A stretch of 64,000 bases of DNA from Streptomyces fungicidicus (GTDB lineage Bacteria > Actinomycetota > Actinomycetes > Streptomycetales > Streptomycetaceae): assembly GCF_003665435.1 (NCBI RefSeq), contig NZ_CP023407.1:5691501-5755500 (forward strand), written 5' to 3'. Shown piece after piece: positions 51,628-60,479 of this stretch. How positions within the stretch are numbered: the first letter of the stretch is position 1; the number at the start of each line of letters is the position of its first letter. A program made the translations under genes and the position numbers. The notes beneath the pieces were generated by a model. It saw only the letters and a program-made list of their open reading frames with translations. It made no database searches and was not told the origin of the DNA.

Positions 51628-51705
51628 CCCCGCTCCTCAGACGCCGGAGGTGCTGAATCCAGCCTCTCCGGCGTTTGAGGAGCGGGGTCTGGGGCGGAGC
51701 CCCAG
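51628..51705. terminator. Double hairpin, Streptomyces-type repeated element
   Basis: The first hairpin pairs 51628-51648 with 51667-51687 (21 bp, one mismatch, 18-base loop; core GCTCCTCA..TGAGGAGC). The second is a perfect 7-bp stem CTGGGGC-GGA-GCCCCAG at 51689-51705. It separates two convergent genes. The sequence family (GCGTTTGAGGAGCGGGG followed by GGGGC-GGA-GCCCC) is, from memory, widespread between convergent Streptomyces genes. Confidence 0.75.
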
Positions 51706-51728
51706 GTCGGGACGCGGAGGACTCGGTC

Positions 51729-52433
51729 CTACTTCGCCCGGAGTGACACGAAGGAGCGACCGCCCGTCGACCACTCGGCGTCCGCACGCCAGCCCGCGGC
51801 GCTCGCGTGGCCCAGCAGGGCCCGAGTCCCGACGCGGGCCCACGCGAACGGGACTCCGGGGGCCCCGTGGGCGTCGGTGACCTGCACCAGAGCACGTTCG
51901 TCGACGTCCGGGTACGGAACCGTCTCCGCGAGCAACCGGCCGCCGGGAGCGAGAAGTTGGGCCATCCGGTCCAACAGGGCGGGTGGATCGCCGCCGATGC
52001 CGAGGTTGCCGTCCATGAGCAGGGCGGTCCCCCAGCGGCCGGTGCCGGGCAGCGGGTCGAAGACGGAGCGGAGCAGCGCCTGCCCGCCGCGCCCGGCGGT
52101 GTGCGCGACCGCGGCCTCGCTGACGTCGATGCCGAGCGCCCGGTGCCCCAGGGCCCCCAGCGCGGCGACCAGCCGTCCCGGCCCGCAGCCCACGTCCAGC
52201 ACCGGACCCTCGCAGCGCCGCAGCACCTCCAGGTCCGCCGCGTCGGCCTCCGCGCACCAGCGCTCCACGTCCAGCGGCAGCAGCCATCCGTCGGCGCGCC
52301 GTAGGAACAGCGGCCCCCGTCCGGCCCGCAGGGCGTCGGCGTAGGGGTCGGCGGACCAGGCGTGTCCGGCGGCGGCAGCCGTCCGCTGCCGCCCGACGCG
52401 TGCCGTCGTGGCCGCCGCCGTACCCCCGCTCAC
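51729..52433 (-). CDS. Class I SAM-dependent methyltransferase
   Basis: A 234-residue methyltransferase. Motif I is VLDVGCGPGRLVAALG, followed by ALGIDVSEAAV, LLMDGNLGIGGDP and LLAPGGRLLAETVP. N-terminally it has WSADPYADALRAGRGPLFLRRADG. The GTG start overlaps the DUF2064 gene stop (GTGA), and that gene overlaps the upstream glycosyltransferase, so the three form one tightly coupled operon. The substrate is likely a product of the two transferases, but this is inference from gene order. Confidence 0.9.
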   Translation of the reverse strand: MSGGTAAATTARVGRQRTAAAAGHAWSADPYADALRAGRGPLFLRRADGWLLPLDVERWCAEADAADLEVLRRCEGPVLDVGCGPGRLVAALGALGHRALGIDVSEAAVAHTAGRGGQALLRSVFDPLPGTGRWGTALLMDGNLGIGGDPPALLDRMAQLLAPGGRLLAETVPYPDVDERALVQVTDAHGAPGVPFAWARVGTRALLGHASAAGWRADAEWSTGGRSFVSLRAK

Positions 52434-53050
52434 GGGCGGGCCGCCGTCAGCCGGGCCAGCCGCGCGGCGAACCGTCCGCCGGGAGCCTCCCCGGCGACCA
52501 GCGTGGCGTCGTACGCCGTGTCCACGTCCCGCAGCCGCGGCAGCTCGCGCACCCGCAGCGACGCGAGCCGCCGCCGCTGCGCGGCTCCCGTGCCCGGGGT
52601 CGACATGGGCACCCCGCGCAGCAGCCCCGGGTCGGGTTCGGCCAGGCCGAGCGCCCAGAAGCCGCCGTCCTCGGCGGGCCCGAAGTACGCGTCGCAGTCG
52701 CCGAAGTCCACGGTGAGCAGCTCCGGGGTCACCTGCGGTGTGTCCATGCCGATGAGCAGGGACGGCCCGTCGCAGCCGGCGAACGCGGCGGCCAGCCGCT
52801 CGTCCAGCCCGCCCGCGCACTGCGGCACGACCTCGAAACCGGCCGGCAGCCAGTGTCCCGGCGCCCCGTCGAGTACCAGCACCCGGCGCCGTGCGGGCGT
52901 CCGCGCCACCACCTCCAGCGTGTCCGCGAGCGCCGCCTCGGCGAGCCCCGCCGCCTCCTCGGGGGTGAACGGAGGGGTCAGCCGGGTCTTCACCCGGCCC
53001 GGACGGGGCTCCTTGGCGATCACCAGCAGCGTGACGGACGAGGACGTCAT
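52430..53050 (-). CDS. DUF2064 / TIGR04282-type glycosyltransferase-like protein
   Basis: A 206-residue nucleotidyl/glycosyl-transferase-fold protein. Hallmarks are TLLVIAKEPRPGRVKTRLTPPF, LLIGMDTPQVTPELL and YFGPAEDGGFWALGLAEP. The family TIGR04282 is associated in databases with arsenosugar-type or rSAM/selenodomain-linked pathways, usually next to a GT2 enzyme as here. Both ends overlap neighbouring genes by four bases (ATGA and GTGA junctions). Donor and acceptor are unknown. Confidence 0.88.
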   Translation of the reverse strand: MTSSSVTLLVIAKEPRPGRVKTRLTPPFTPEEAAGLAEAALADTLEVVARTPARRRVLVLDGAPGHWLPAGFEVVPQCAGGLDERLAAAFAGCDGPSLLIGMDTPQVTPELLTVDFGDCDAYFGPAEDGGFWALGLAEPDPGLLRGVPMSTPGTGAAQRRRLASLRVRELPRLRDVDTAYDATLVAGEAPGGRFAARLARLTAARP

Positions 53051-53760
53051 GACGCCGCTCCCGCTCGCGCCGGAGCCTCCTGGAGGACGCGGCTCATGTC
53101 CCGTACCGCCTGGAAGGTGCCGCGCCAGGTGCCGGTCACCTTGGAGGCGCCGGTGCGCGGGGAGTACGGGACGTCGTGCTCGACGACGCGCCAGCCGGCG
53201 TCGGCGGCGCGCACCACCATCTGCAGCGGATAGCCGCTGCGCCGGTCCGTCAGGTCCAGGGCGAGCAACTCCTCACGCCGTGCCGCCCGCAGCGGGCCGA
53301 GGTCGCGCAGCCGCAGCCCCGTGCGGCGGCGCAGCAGCCGGGCCAGCGCGAGGTTGCCCGCGCGGGCGTGCGCCGGCCAGGCGCCCCGCGTCCGCGGCCG
53401 CCGCCGGCCCAGCACCAGGTCGGCCCGGCCGGCCCGCACCTCACGCACGAACGGCACCAGGTCCGCCGGGTCGAGCGAGGCGTCGCAGTCGCAGAAGCAG
53501 ACGATGTCGGCCGTGGCGGCGGTCAGCCCGGCATGGCAGGCGGCGCCGAAACCGCGCCGCTCCTCGTGCACGACGGTCGCGCCGAGCGCGCGGGCGACGC
53601 CGCCGGAGCCGTCCGTCGAGCCGTTGTCCACGACGAGGGCGCGCCAGCCGGGCGGGACGCGTTCCAGCACCCACGGCAGCGCCGCGGCCTCGTCGAGGCA
53701 AGGGAGGACGACGTCCACGGACGGCGGGGCCGGTTCCGGGGCGGGGGAGGAAGTGGTCAC
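53047..53760 (-). CDS. Family 2 glycosyltransferase
   Basis: A 237-residue GT-A enzyme. VDVVLPCLDEAAALPWVL, ALVVDNGSTDGS, VHEERRGFGAACHAGL and CFCDCDASLDPADL (DxD-like metal motif) are typical of GT2 dolichyl-phosphate-mannose-synthase-like enzymes. GSKVTGTWRG-like ending GASKVTGTWRGTFQAVRDM is present. There are no membrane helices. Two GTG starts are possible (53760 and 53769); GGTGAGA sits before the first. It is the first gene of the operon and divergent from the OmpR-type regulator. Confidence 0.9.
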   Translation of the reverse strand: MTTSSPAPEPAPPSVDVVLPCLDEAAALPWVLERVPPGWRALVVDNGSTDGSGGVARALGATVVHEERRGFGAACHAGLTAATADIVCFCDCDASLDPADLVPFVREVRAGRADLVLGRRRPRTRGAWPAHARAGNLALARLLRRRTGLRLRDLGPLRAARREELLALDLTDRRSGYPLQMVVRAADAGWRVVEHDVPYSPRTGASKVTGTWRGTFQAVRDMSRVLQEAPARAGAAS

Positions 53761-53873
53761 GGCTCTCACCCTACGAACCCGAAACGGGCATAACGGGCAG
53801 CGGCTCCTTACGAAACGCGGACGCCGGCGGCCGGACCGCGCCGCTCGCGCGCGCGTGGTGCGAGGCTGACCGC

Positions 53874-54602
53874 ATGGAGCAGCGAACACCGGACGCCGAG
53901 GCCGGGGCCCGGGTCCTCGTCGTCGACGACGACCCCACCGTCGCCGAGATCGTCACGGGCTACCTCGACCGCGCCGGATACGTCGTCGACCGGGCCGGCG
54001 ACGGCCCCGGCGCGCTCGCCCGGGCGGCGGCCCACTGGCCGGACCTCGTCGTCCTCGACCTGATGCTGCCCGGCATGGACGGCCTGGAGGTGTGCCGCAG
54101 GATGCGCGGGCGCGGGCCCGTGCCGGTCATCATGCTCACCGCGCGGGGCGACGAGGACGACCGCATCCTCGGCCTGGAGGTCGGCGCGGACGACTACGTC
54201 ACCAAGCCGTTCAGCCCGCGTGAGCTGGTGCTGCGCGTGGAGTCCGTGCTGCGCCGCAGCCGCCCGGCGTCGGCCGCCGCGTCCGGGCCGCTGCGGGCCG
54301 CCGGTCTCGCCGTCGACCCCGCCGCCCGGCGGGCCACCAAGCGGGGAGCCGAACTCGCGCTCACGGTGCGCGAGTTCGACCTCCTCGCGTTCTTCCTGCG
54401 GCACCCCGGGCGGGCCTTCGCGCGCGAGGAGCTGATGCGTGAGGTGTGGGGCTGGGACTTCGGCGACCTGTCCACCGTGACCGTCCATGTGCGGCGGCTG
54501 CGCGGCAAGGTCGAGGACGATCCCGCGCGGCCCCGGCTGGTCCAGACCGTCTGGGGCGTCGGCTACCGCTTCGACGCCGCCGCCGTTTCCGGGGAGGAGT
54601 GA
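53874..54602 (+). CDS. OmpR/PhoB-type response regulator
   Basis: A 242-residue regulator. Receiver: VLVVDDDPTVAEI, phospho-Asp in LVVLDLMLPGMDGLEV, and Lys in DDYVTKPFSPRE. The C-terminal winged helix has LTVREFDLLAFFLRHPGRAF and VTVHVRRLRGKVEDDP and VWGVGYRF. It is followed three bases later by its histidine kinase. Being divergent from the glycosyltransferase operon, it may control that operon or the nearby epimerase, but no operator was seen. Confidence 0.96.
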   Translation: MEQRTPDAEAGARVLVVDDDPTVAEIVTGYLDRAGYVVDRAGDGPGALARAAAHWPDLVVLDLMLPGMDGLEVCRRMRGRGPVPVIMLTARGDEDDRILGLEVGADDYVTKPFSPRELVLRVESVLRRSRPASAAASGPLRAAGLAVDPAARRATKRGAELALTVREFDLLAFFLRHPGRAFAREELMREVWGWDFGDLSTVTVHVRRLRGKVEDDPARPRLVQTVWGVGYRFDAAAVSGEE

Positions 54603-54605
54603 CCG

Positions 54606-55718
54606 GTGCGGGACACCCTGCTCATCGCCCTGTTCGCCTTCCTCGGCGCCGCCGCGGCCGGACTGCTCGGGGCGTGCGTGCTGCTGCTGATCCGGCGGTG
54701 GTCGCTGACCGCCCACCTCGCGGTGGTCGCCGGGGTCGGGGTGGCGGCGATGCTCGCGGGCACCCTGGCCGTGGCCCGGGCCATGTTCCTGTCGGCGCAC
54801 GACCTCAGCGTGGTGACCACGGTCGTCGCCATGGCCGCCGTGGTCTCCACGGTCACCGCGCTGCTGCTGGGCCGCTGGGTCGTCGCCCGCAGCCGCGAAC
54901 TGGCACTCGCCGCACGGTCGTTCGGAGACGGCGGGAGCTTCGCCGCACCCGCCCGGGCGTCCACCGCCGAACTCGCCGCGCTCAGCCGCGAACTGGAGGC
55001 GACCAGCGCCAGGCTGGCCGAGTCACGGGACCGCGAACGCGCCCTGGAGTCCTCCCGCCGCGAACTCGTCGCCTGGATCTCCCACGACCTGCGCACCCCG
55101 CTCGCCGGACTGCGTGCGATGGCCGAGGCGCTGGAGGACGGCGTCGCCGCCGAACCGGACCGCTATCTCGGACAGATCCGCACCGAGGTGGAACGCCTCA
55201 ACGACATGGTCGGCGACCTCTTCGAACTGTCCCGCATCCACGCCGGCGCGCTGACCCTCTCGCTCTCCCGGATATCCCTGTCCGACCTGATCGGCGACGC
55301 GCTCGCCGGCGCCGACCCGCTCGCCCGTGAGCACGGCGTCCGGCTGGTCGGCGACCGGGGGGAGCCGCTGCCCGTGGAGGCGGACGGCCGGGAGATGAGC
55401 AGGGTGCTGGGCAACCTGCTGGTCAACGCGATCCGCCGGACCCCGGCCGACGGCACGGTCGCCGTCGCCGCGCGGCGCTCCGACGAGGGCGTGGTGGTGT
55501 CCGTGACCGACGGCTGCGGCGGCATCCCCGAGGAGGACCTGCCGCGCGTCTTCGACACCGGCTGGCGCGGCACGCACGCCCGCACCCCGCCGGCCGGCGC
55601 GGGCCTCGGCCTCGCCATCGTCCGCGGCATCGTCGAGGCCCACCGCGGACACGCCACCGTCCGCAACGTCACCGGCGGCTGCCGCTTCGAGGTGACGCTC
55701 CCGGCGACGGAGGGCTGA
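54606..55718 (+). CDS. Sensor histidine kinase, partner of the upstream regulator
   Basis: A 370-residue kinase with GTG start. Three N-terminal hydrophobic segments (about 5-30, 40-60, 68-90) leave almost no extracellular loop. A HAMP-like stretch leads to the phospho-acceptor motif ELVAWISHDLRTPLAGL, then NLLVNAIRRTP, DGCGGIPEEDLPRVFDTGW and GAGLGLAIVRGIVEAH. It is complete as a kinase. The stop is one base from the stop of the convergent epimerase gene. Confidence 0.94.
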   Translation: MRDTLLIALFAFLGAAAAGLLGACVLLLIRRWSLTAHLAVVAGVGVAAMLAGTLAVARAMFLSAHDLSVVTTVVAMAAVVSTVTALLLGRWVVARSRELALAARSFGDGGSFAAPARASTAELAALSRELEATSARLAESRDRERALESSRRELVAWISHDLRTPLAGLRAMAEALEDGVAAEPDRYLGQIRTEVERLNDMVGDLFELSRIHAGALTLSLSRISLSDLIGDALAGADPLAREHGVRLVGDRGEPLPVEADGREMSRVLGNLLVNAIRRTPADGTVAVAARRSDEGVVVSVTDGCGGIPEEDLPRVFDTGWRGTHARTPPAGAGLGLAIVRGIVEAHRGHATVRNVTGGCRFEVTLPATEG

Positions 55719-55719
55719 C

Positions 55720-56721
55720 TCAGCCGTCCCGCAGCCCCGCCGACGCGAACTCCCGCATGCCCTCCTCGAAGCCGACCTCCGGCTTCCAGCCGAGCGCGGC
55801 GCGCAGCCGCGAGGAGTCCGCCGTGATGTGGCGGACGTCGCCCAGGCGGTACTCCCCGGTGACGACCGGGTCGGGACCGCCGTACGCCGAGGCCAGGGCA
55901 CCGGCCATCTCGCCGACCGTGTGAGGCGTACCGCTGCCGGTGTTGTACGCGGTGAAGGACCCGGCGGCGGAGTCCGCCGTCAGCGCGGCGACGTTCGCCG
56001 TCGCCACGTCCCGTACGTGGACGAAGTCCCGGCGCTGACGGCCGTCCTCGAAGACGCGCGGGGCCTCGCCGCGGGCCAGCGCCGAGCGGAAGAAGGAGGC
56101 GACGCCCGCGTACGGGGTGTCCCGGGGCATACCGGGGCCGTAGACGTTGTGGTAGCGCAGTGACACCGCCGAACCGCCCGTCGACCGGGCCCAGGCGGCG
56201 GCCAGGTGTTCCTGCGTCAGCTTGGTCGCGGCGTAGACGTTGCGCGGGTCGGCCGGGGCGTCCTCGTCCACCACACCGGGCGCGAGGTCGGCCCCGCACG
56301 CCGGGCAGGCGGGCTCGAAGCGCCCCGCCGCCAGATCGGCGACGGCCCGCGGTCCGGGACGCACCGCCCCGTGCCGGGCACAGGCGTAACGGCCCTCGCC
56401 GTACACCACCATCGACCCGGCCAGCACCAGCCGCCGCACCCCCGCCTCCGCCATCGCGGCCAGCAGCACCGCCGTACCCAGGCCGTTGCGGGAGACGTAC
56501 TCCGGCGCGTCGGCGAACCCCGTGCCGAGGCCGACCATCGCCGCCTGGTGGCAGACCGCGTCCACACCGGACAGGGCGTCGCGGACCGCGCCCGGGGAGC
56601 GCACGTCCGCCACCGGATCGGTGCGGACGTCGAGGACGACGGGCTCGTGCCCGCGCGTCCGGAGCGCCTCGACGACATGGGACCCGATGAACCCGGCACC
56701 GCCGGTGACCAGTACACGCAT
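55720..56721 (-). CDS. NAD-dependent epimerase/dehydratase with Cys-containing insert
   Basis: A 333-residue extended SDR of the sugar-nucleotide epimerase/dehydratase type. Cofactor loop VTGGAGFIGSHVVEAL, DAVCHQAAMVGLG, LAGSMVVYGEG and catalytic YAATK are present, plus YHNVYGPGMP and RRDFVHVRDVA. Between the catalytic Ser/Tyr regions (about residues 128-168) an insert carries CARHG and CPACGAD, four potential metal ligands. This insert is unusual for the superfamily. The likely substrate is a nucleotide sugar, in keeping with the nearby glycosyltransferases. It is transcribed alone. Confidence 0.9.
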   Translation of the reverse strand: MRVLVTGGAGFIGSHVVEALRTRGHEPVVLDVRTDPVADVRSPGAVRDALSGVDAVCHQAAMVGLGTGFADAPEYVSRNGLGTAVLLAAMAEAGVRRLVLAGSMVVYGEGRYACARHGAVRPGPRAVADLAAGRFEPACPACGADLAPGVVDEDAPADPRNVYAATKLTQEHLAAAWARSTGGSAVSLRYHNVYGPGMPRDTPYAGVASFFRSALARGEAPRVFEDGRQRRDFVHVRDVATANVAALTADSAAGSFTAYNTGSGTPHTVGEMAGALASAYGGPDPVVTGEYRLGDVRHITADSSRLRAALGWKPEVGFEEGMREFASAGLRDG

Positions 56722-56817
56722 GCGCCCACGCTAGGCCCGCCCCGGGCCGGACGGCGGGGCCGCGCCGGGCACGTCACCGCTCCGTAAGACCGCCCGGCCC
56801 GGTCCGGCGCCCGGCCG

Positions 56818-58266
56818 TCAGGGTCCGCCGTCCAGCGGCAGCCGTACGGTGAAGACCGTGGCGCCGGGGCCGCCGCTCAGTTCGACGTCCCCGCCGTGGG
56901 CCCGCACCAGTGACCGGGCGACGGCGAGGCCCAGCCCGCTGCCGCCCCGGTCCCGGCTGCGGGCCTTGTCGACCCGGTAGAACCGGTCGAAGACCCGCTC
57001 CCGGTCCTCCGCAGGGATGCCGGGCCCCTCGTCGCCGACCCGCACCAGCGCCCAGCCGCCGGAGACCTCGACGCCGGCCGACACCCGGGTGCCTGCCGGG
57101 GTGTGCACGGCGGCGTTGGTCAGCAGGTTGTCCAGCACCTGCCGGACCCGCTGCGGATCCAGCCGCAGCCGCGGTGCGGCGCCGGGCCCCGCCGTCACCG
57201 TCAGCGGATGACCCGGATGGCTCGCGCGGAACGCGTCGGCGGCCTGCTGGACCAGCTCCACCAGGTCCGTGTCGGCCGTCCGCAGCGGCGCCTCCACCTC
57301 CGCCGCGTCCAGCCGGGCGAGCAGCAGCAGATCGTCCAGCAGCACCCCCATCCGGGCGGCCTCCGCGCGCAGCCGGGCCAGATGCCGGTCCCGTTCGGCG
57401 GGTTCGTTGGCGGCGGCGTACTGGAACAGGTCCGCGTAGCCGCGTACCGACATCAGCGGGGTGCGCAGCTCGTGCGAGGCGTCCGCGACGAACCGGCGCA
57501 GCCGCTGCTCCGCCTCCGCGCGCACCGCGAGGGAGTCGTCGATGTGCTCCAGCATCGTGTTGAACGCGGTCCGCAGCTCCGCCACCTCCGAACCGCCGTC
57601 CCGCCCGTCCGCGCGCAGCGGCAGCCGGGCCGCCGACTCGGTCAGGTCGTGCGAGGCGATGCCGTGCGCGGTGTGCGCCATGTCGCCCAGCGGCTTCAGC
57701 CCGCGCCGCAGCATCCGCCGCCCGAACACCACGAGGGCCAGCAGCGCGAGGGCGAACACCACGACCTGCACCGTGATCAACTGCTCGACGGTCTCCTCCA
57801 CGTCCTCCACCGGCGCGGCGCTCACCAGCACCACCCCCGGTTCGACCTCGCAGCCGCGCAGCCGGTACGTGCCCTCCCCCTCGATGCGCGCGGTGCGCGT
57901 CAGCTCGCTGTCGGAGTGCGCCATCGCCCGCGCGAGGTCCGCCAGGGCGCGGGTGTCGTCGGGCACGTCCGAGGGCCTGCGCAGGGTGACCGCGTCGCCG
58001 GAGACGTCGTACACCGCCGTGTACCAGCCGTAGTACGGCTTGCGCCGGACCGTGCCGTGCGCCGCCGCGTCCTTGGCCTGCACGGCCTGGATCAGCTTCA
58101 GCTGGTCGCCCAGCTGGAGCTCCAGATAGTCGCGCATGTACGTGGTGAGCACCGTGCCGACGACCCCGAACACCGCCAGCGACAGCACCCCGAGGCCCAG
58201 CGCCAGCCGGGTGCCGAGCCGGGTCCGCCGGTAGGTGCCGCGCAGCCGCCGGACGAACGCGGTCAC
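56818..58266 (-). CDS. Sensor histidine kinase (HAMP, HisKA)
   Basis: A 482-residue kinase. Two transmembrane helices (about 20-45 and 185-205) flank an extracellular domain of about 140 residues containing KPYYGWYTAVYDVSGD. A HAMP domain follows, then ADASHELRTPLMSVRGYADL, NLLTNAAVHTPAG, DEGPGIPAEDRERVFDRFYR and GGSGLGLAVARSLVRAHGG. The GTG start overlaps the stop of the response regulator gene (GTGA). Together they are divergent from the flavin electron-transfer operon, the most likely target by position. Confidence 0.95.
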   Translation of the reverse strand: MTAFVRRLRGTYRRTRLGTRLALGLGVLSLAVFGVVGTVLTTYMRDYLELQLGDQLKLIQAVQAKDAAAHGTVRRKPYYGWYTAVYDVSGDAVTLRRPSDVPDDTRALADLARAMAHSDSELTRTARIEGEGTYRLRGCEVEPGVVLVSAAPVEDVEETVEQLITVQVVVFALALLALVVFGRRMLRRGLKPLGDMAHTAHGIASHDLTESAARLPLRADGRDGGSEVAELRTAFNTMLEHIDDSLAVRAEAEQRLRRFVADASHELRTPLMSVRGYADLFQYAAANEPAERDRHLARLRAEAARMGVLLDDLLLLARLDAAEVEAPLRTADTDLVELVQQAADAFRASHPGHPLTVTAGPGAAPRLRLDPQRVRQVLDNLLTNAAVHTPAGTRVSAGVEVSGGWALVRVGDEGPGIPAEDRERVFDRFYRVDKARSRDRGGSGLGLAVARSLVRAHGGDVELSGGPGATVFTVRLPLDGGP

Positions 58267-58952
58267 TCCGCGGCCTGCCGGATCACGTACCCGAAGCCCC
58301 GCACGGTCTGGATCAGCGGCTCGCCGGTGTCGTCCAGCTTCCGCCGCAGCCGGCTCACCACCAGCTCCACCACGTTGGAGCGGCCCCCGAAGCCGTACTC
58401 CCACACGTGGTCCAGGATCTGAGCCTTCGTCAGCACCGTCGGCGAGCGGCGCATCAGATAGCGCAGCACCTCGTACTCGGTCGGCGTCAGCGACAGCGTC
58501 CGACCGCCGCGCCGCACCTCACGGGTGTCCTCGTCCATCGTCAGGTCCCCGACCCGCAGCACCGACCGCTGGAACCCCGGCCCCGCGCTGCGCCGCAGCA
58601 CCGTGCGCAGCCGGGCCATCAGCTCCTCCACGGCGAACGGCTTGACCAGGTAGTCGTCCCCGCCCCGGGTCAGCCCCGCGACCCGGTCCGCCACCCCGTC
58701 CCGTGCGGTGAGGAACACCACCGGCACCATCGTCCCGGAGCGCCGCAGCCGGTCCAGCACGCCGAAGCCGTCGACGTCCGGCAGCATCAGGTCGAGCACC
58801 ACGATGTCCGGGCGGAACTCGGCGGCGCGGCGCAGCGCGTCCTCACCCGTGTTGGCGGTGACCGCCTCCCAGCCCTCGTAGCGGGCGACCGTCGCCACCA
58901 GGTCGGCTATCGGCGGGTCGTCGTCCACGACGAGGAGTCGTACTTTTTCCAC
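58263..58952 (-). CDS. OmpR/PhoB-type response regulator
   Basis: A 229-residue regulator. Receiver residues: LLVVDDDPPIADLV, phospho-Asp in IVVLDLMLPDVDGFGV and Lys in DDYLVKPFAVEE. The winged helix contains LSLTPTEYEVLRYLMRRSPTVLT and NVVELVVSRLRRKLDD, ending GFGYVIRQAAE. The GTG at 58952 is taken as the start because it begins right before the first receiver strand; there is no strong ribosome site. It is coupled to the kinase gene and divergent from the reductase at 59102. Confidence 0.95.
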   Translation of the reverse strand: MEKVRLLVVDDDPPIADLVATVARYEGWEAVTANTGEDALRRAAEFRPDIVVLDLMLPDVDGFGVLDRLRRSGTMVPVVFLTARDGVADRVAGLTRGGDDYLVKPFAVEELMARLRTVLRRSAGPGFQRSVLRVGDLTMDEDTREVRRGGRTLSLTPTEYEVLRYLMRRSPTVLTKAQILDHVWEYGFGGRSNVVELVVSRLRRKLDDTGEPLIQTVRGFGYVIRQAAE

Positions 58953-59101
58953 CCGCCCATACTGCGGCACGCCGCTCCCGGCGCCAGAGGCGGTGCGCGA
59001 CCGCGGCCCGATCGACAACCACTTGAAAGCCGGCCGACAGGAGATCGACAGCGCCTGTGACCAAGCTCGGTGTCCCAGGACCCGACCAAGGAGTTTCCGG
59101 C

Positions 59102-60442
59102 GTGACAGCTGTCCACTCGCCTCCCTCACCCCCCACCGCGAGGCGACGCCCCGAGACGGTGGCGCGCACCGGTCTGTACGCCCTGCTCGCCGCGAACGCG
59201 CTCGTGGTGGCCGTCCTCTTCGTCCGGGCGGGCTTCGGCGCGAACGCCCTCGTCGTACTGGGCCGCCTCACCGGCCTGTACGCCGGCCTGCTGATGGCGT
59301 TCCAGCTGCTGCTGGTGGCCCGGCTGCCCTGGCTGGACCGCCGCATCGGCATGGACCGGCTGACCCTGTGGCACCGCTGGACCGGCTTCGGACTGCTGTG
59401 GGCGCTCCTCGCCCACGTCGTCTTCATCACCTTCGGCTATGCCGGGATGTCCTCCCTGGACCCCGTGGACCAGCTCGTCGACCTCGCGGGGACCGTGGAG
59501 GGGGTGCTGCGCGCCGTCGTCGCGCTGGCCCTGATCCTCGTCGTCGGCGCGGTCTCGGCCCGCCGCGCCCGGCGCCGACTCGCCTACGAGACCTGGCACT
59601 TCATCCATCTGTACAGCTATGCCGCCGTGGTGCTGGCCTTCACCCACCAGGTCGCCGTCGGCTCCACCTTCACCGCCTCGCCCGCCGCCACCGCCTACTG
59701 GTGGGGACTGTGGGGCGCCGCCCTCACCGCGGTGCTCACCGGCCGGCTGGTCCTGCCGCTGTGGCGGAACCGGCGCCACCGCCTGCGTGTCACGGCCGTC
59801 GTCCCCGAGAACGACCAGGTGGTGTCCGTCCACATCACCGGCCGCGACCTGCACCGGCTCCCCGCCCGCGCCGGCCAGTTCTTCCTCTGGCGGTTCCTGA
59901 CCAGGGACCGCTGGTGGCAGGCCCATCCGTTCTCCCTGTCCGCCGCGCCGGACGGCCGCACCCTGCGGCTCACCGTGAAGGCGGCCGGCGACGGCAGCGC
60001 CGCCCTGCGCCGGCTGAGGCCCGGCACCCGCGTCTTCGCCGAGGGCCCCTACGGCGCCTTCACCACCCTGCGCCGCACCCGCCCGGACACCCTGCTCATC
60101 GCGGGCGGAGTCGGAGTCACCCCGATCCGGGCCCTGCTGGAGGAACTGGACGGCCACGCCGTCGTCCTCTACCGCGTGCGGACCGAGGCCGACGCCGTGC
60201 TCCTCGGCGAACTGCGCGCACTGGCCCTCGCCAAGGGCGCCGAGCTGCACCTGGTCACCGGCCCGGCCGCACCGGACCGGCTCGCCCCCGCCGAGCTCTC
60301 CCGCCTCGTGCCCGACCTCACCGGCCGCGACGTCTACGTCTGCGGCCCGCCCGGCATGACGACCGCGGTGCTGCGAAGCCTGCGCGCACTGGGCGTACCG
60401 AAGCGGCAGATCCACCACGAGCGCTTCAGCCTGGCCGGATGA
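59102..60442 (+). CDS. Ferric-reductase-like flavocytochrome
   Basis: A 446-residue membrane oxidoreductase. The ferric-reductase-like transmembrane part has about six helices with haem-type His residues (LWHRWTGFGLLWALLAHVVF, WHFIHLYSYAAVVLAFTHQ). The C-terminal cytosolic ferredoxin-NADP-reductase domain has the flavin motif HPFSLSAAP, NAD motif GGVGVTPIRALLEEL and YVCGPPGMTT. It can pass electrons from NAD(P)H across the membrane. AAGGAG precedes the GTG at 59102; an upstream ATG at 59057 lacks a site. It heads an operon with an FMN-binding protein and ApbE, 37 bases before the next start. Confidence 0.93.
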   Translation: MTAVHSPPSPPTARRRPETVARTGLYALLAANALVVAVLFVRAGFGANALVVLGRLTGLYAGLLMAFQLLLVARLPWLDRRIGMDRLTLWHRWTGFGLLWALLAHVVFITFGYAGMSSLDPVDQLVDLAGTVEGVLRAVVALALILVVGAVSARRARRRLAYETWHFIHLYSYAAVVLAFTHQVAVGSTFTASPAATAYWWGLWGAALTAVLTGRLVLPLWRNRRHRLRVTAVVPENDQVVSVHITGRDLHRLPARAGQFFLWRFLTRDRWWQAHPFSLSAAPDGRTLRLTVKAAGDGSAALRRLRPGTRVFAEGPYGAFTTLRRTRPDTLLIAGGVGVTPIRALLEELDGHAVVLYRVRTEADAVLLGELRALALAKGAELHLVTGPAAPDRLAPAELSRLVPDLTGRDVYVCGPPGMTTAVLRSLRALGVPKRQIHHERFSLAG

Positions 60443-60479
60443 CCTGCGCGGGGCGAAGCAGGGGAACGAGGAGAACACC

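Noticed and set aside
56761..56820. GC-rich imperfect inverted repeats after the kinase gene
   Set aside because: Pairing is poor and of the sort expected by chance at this GC content.
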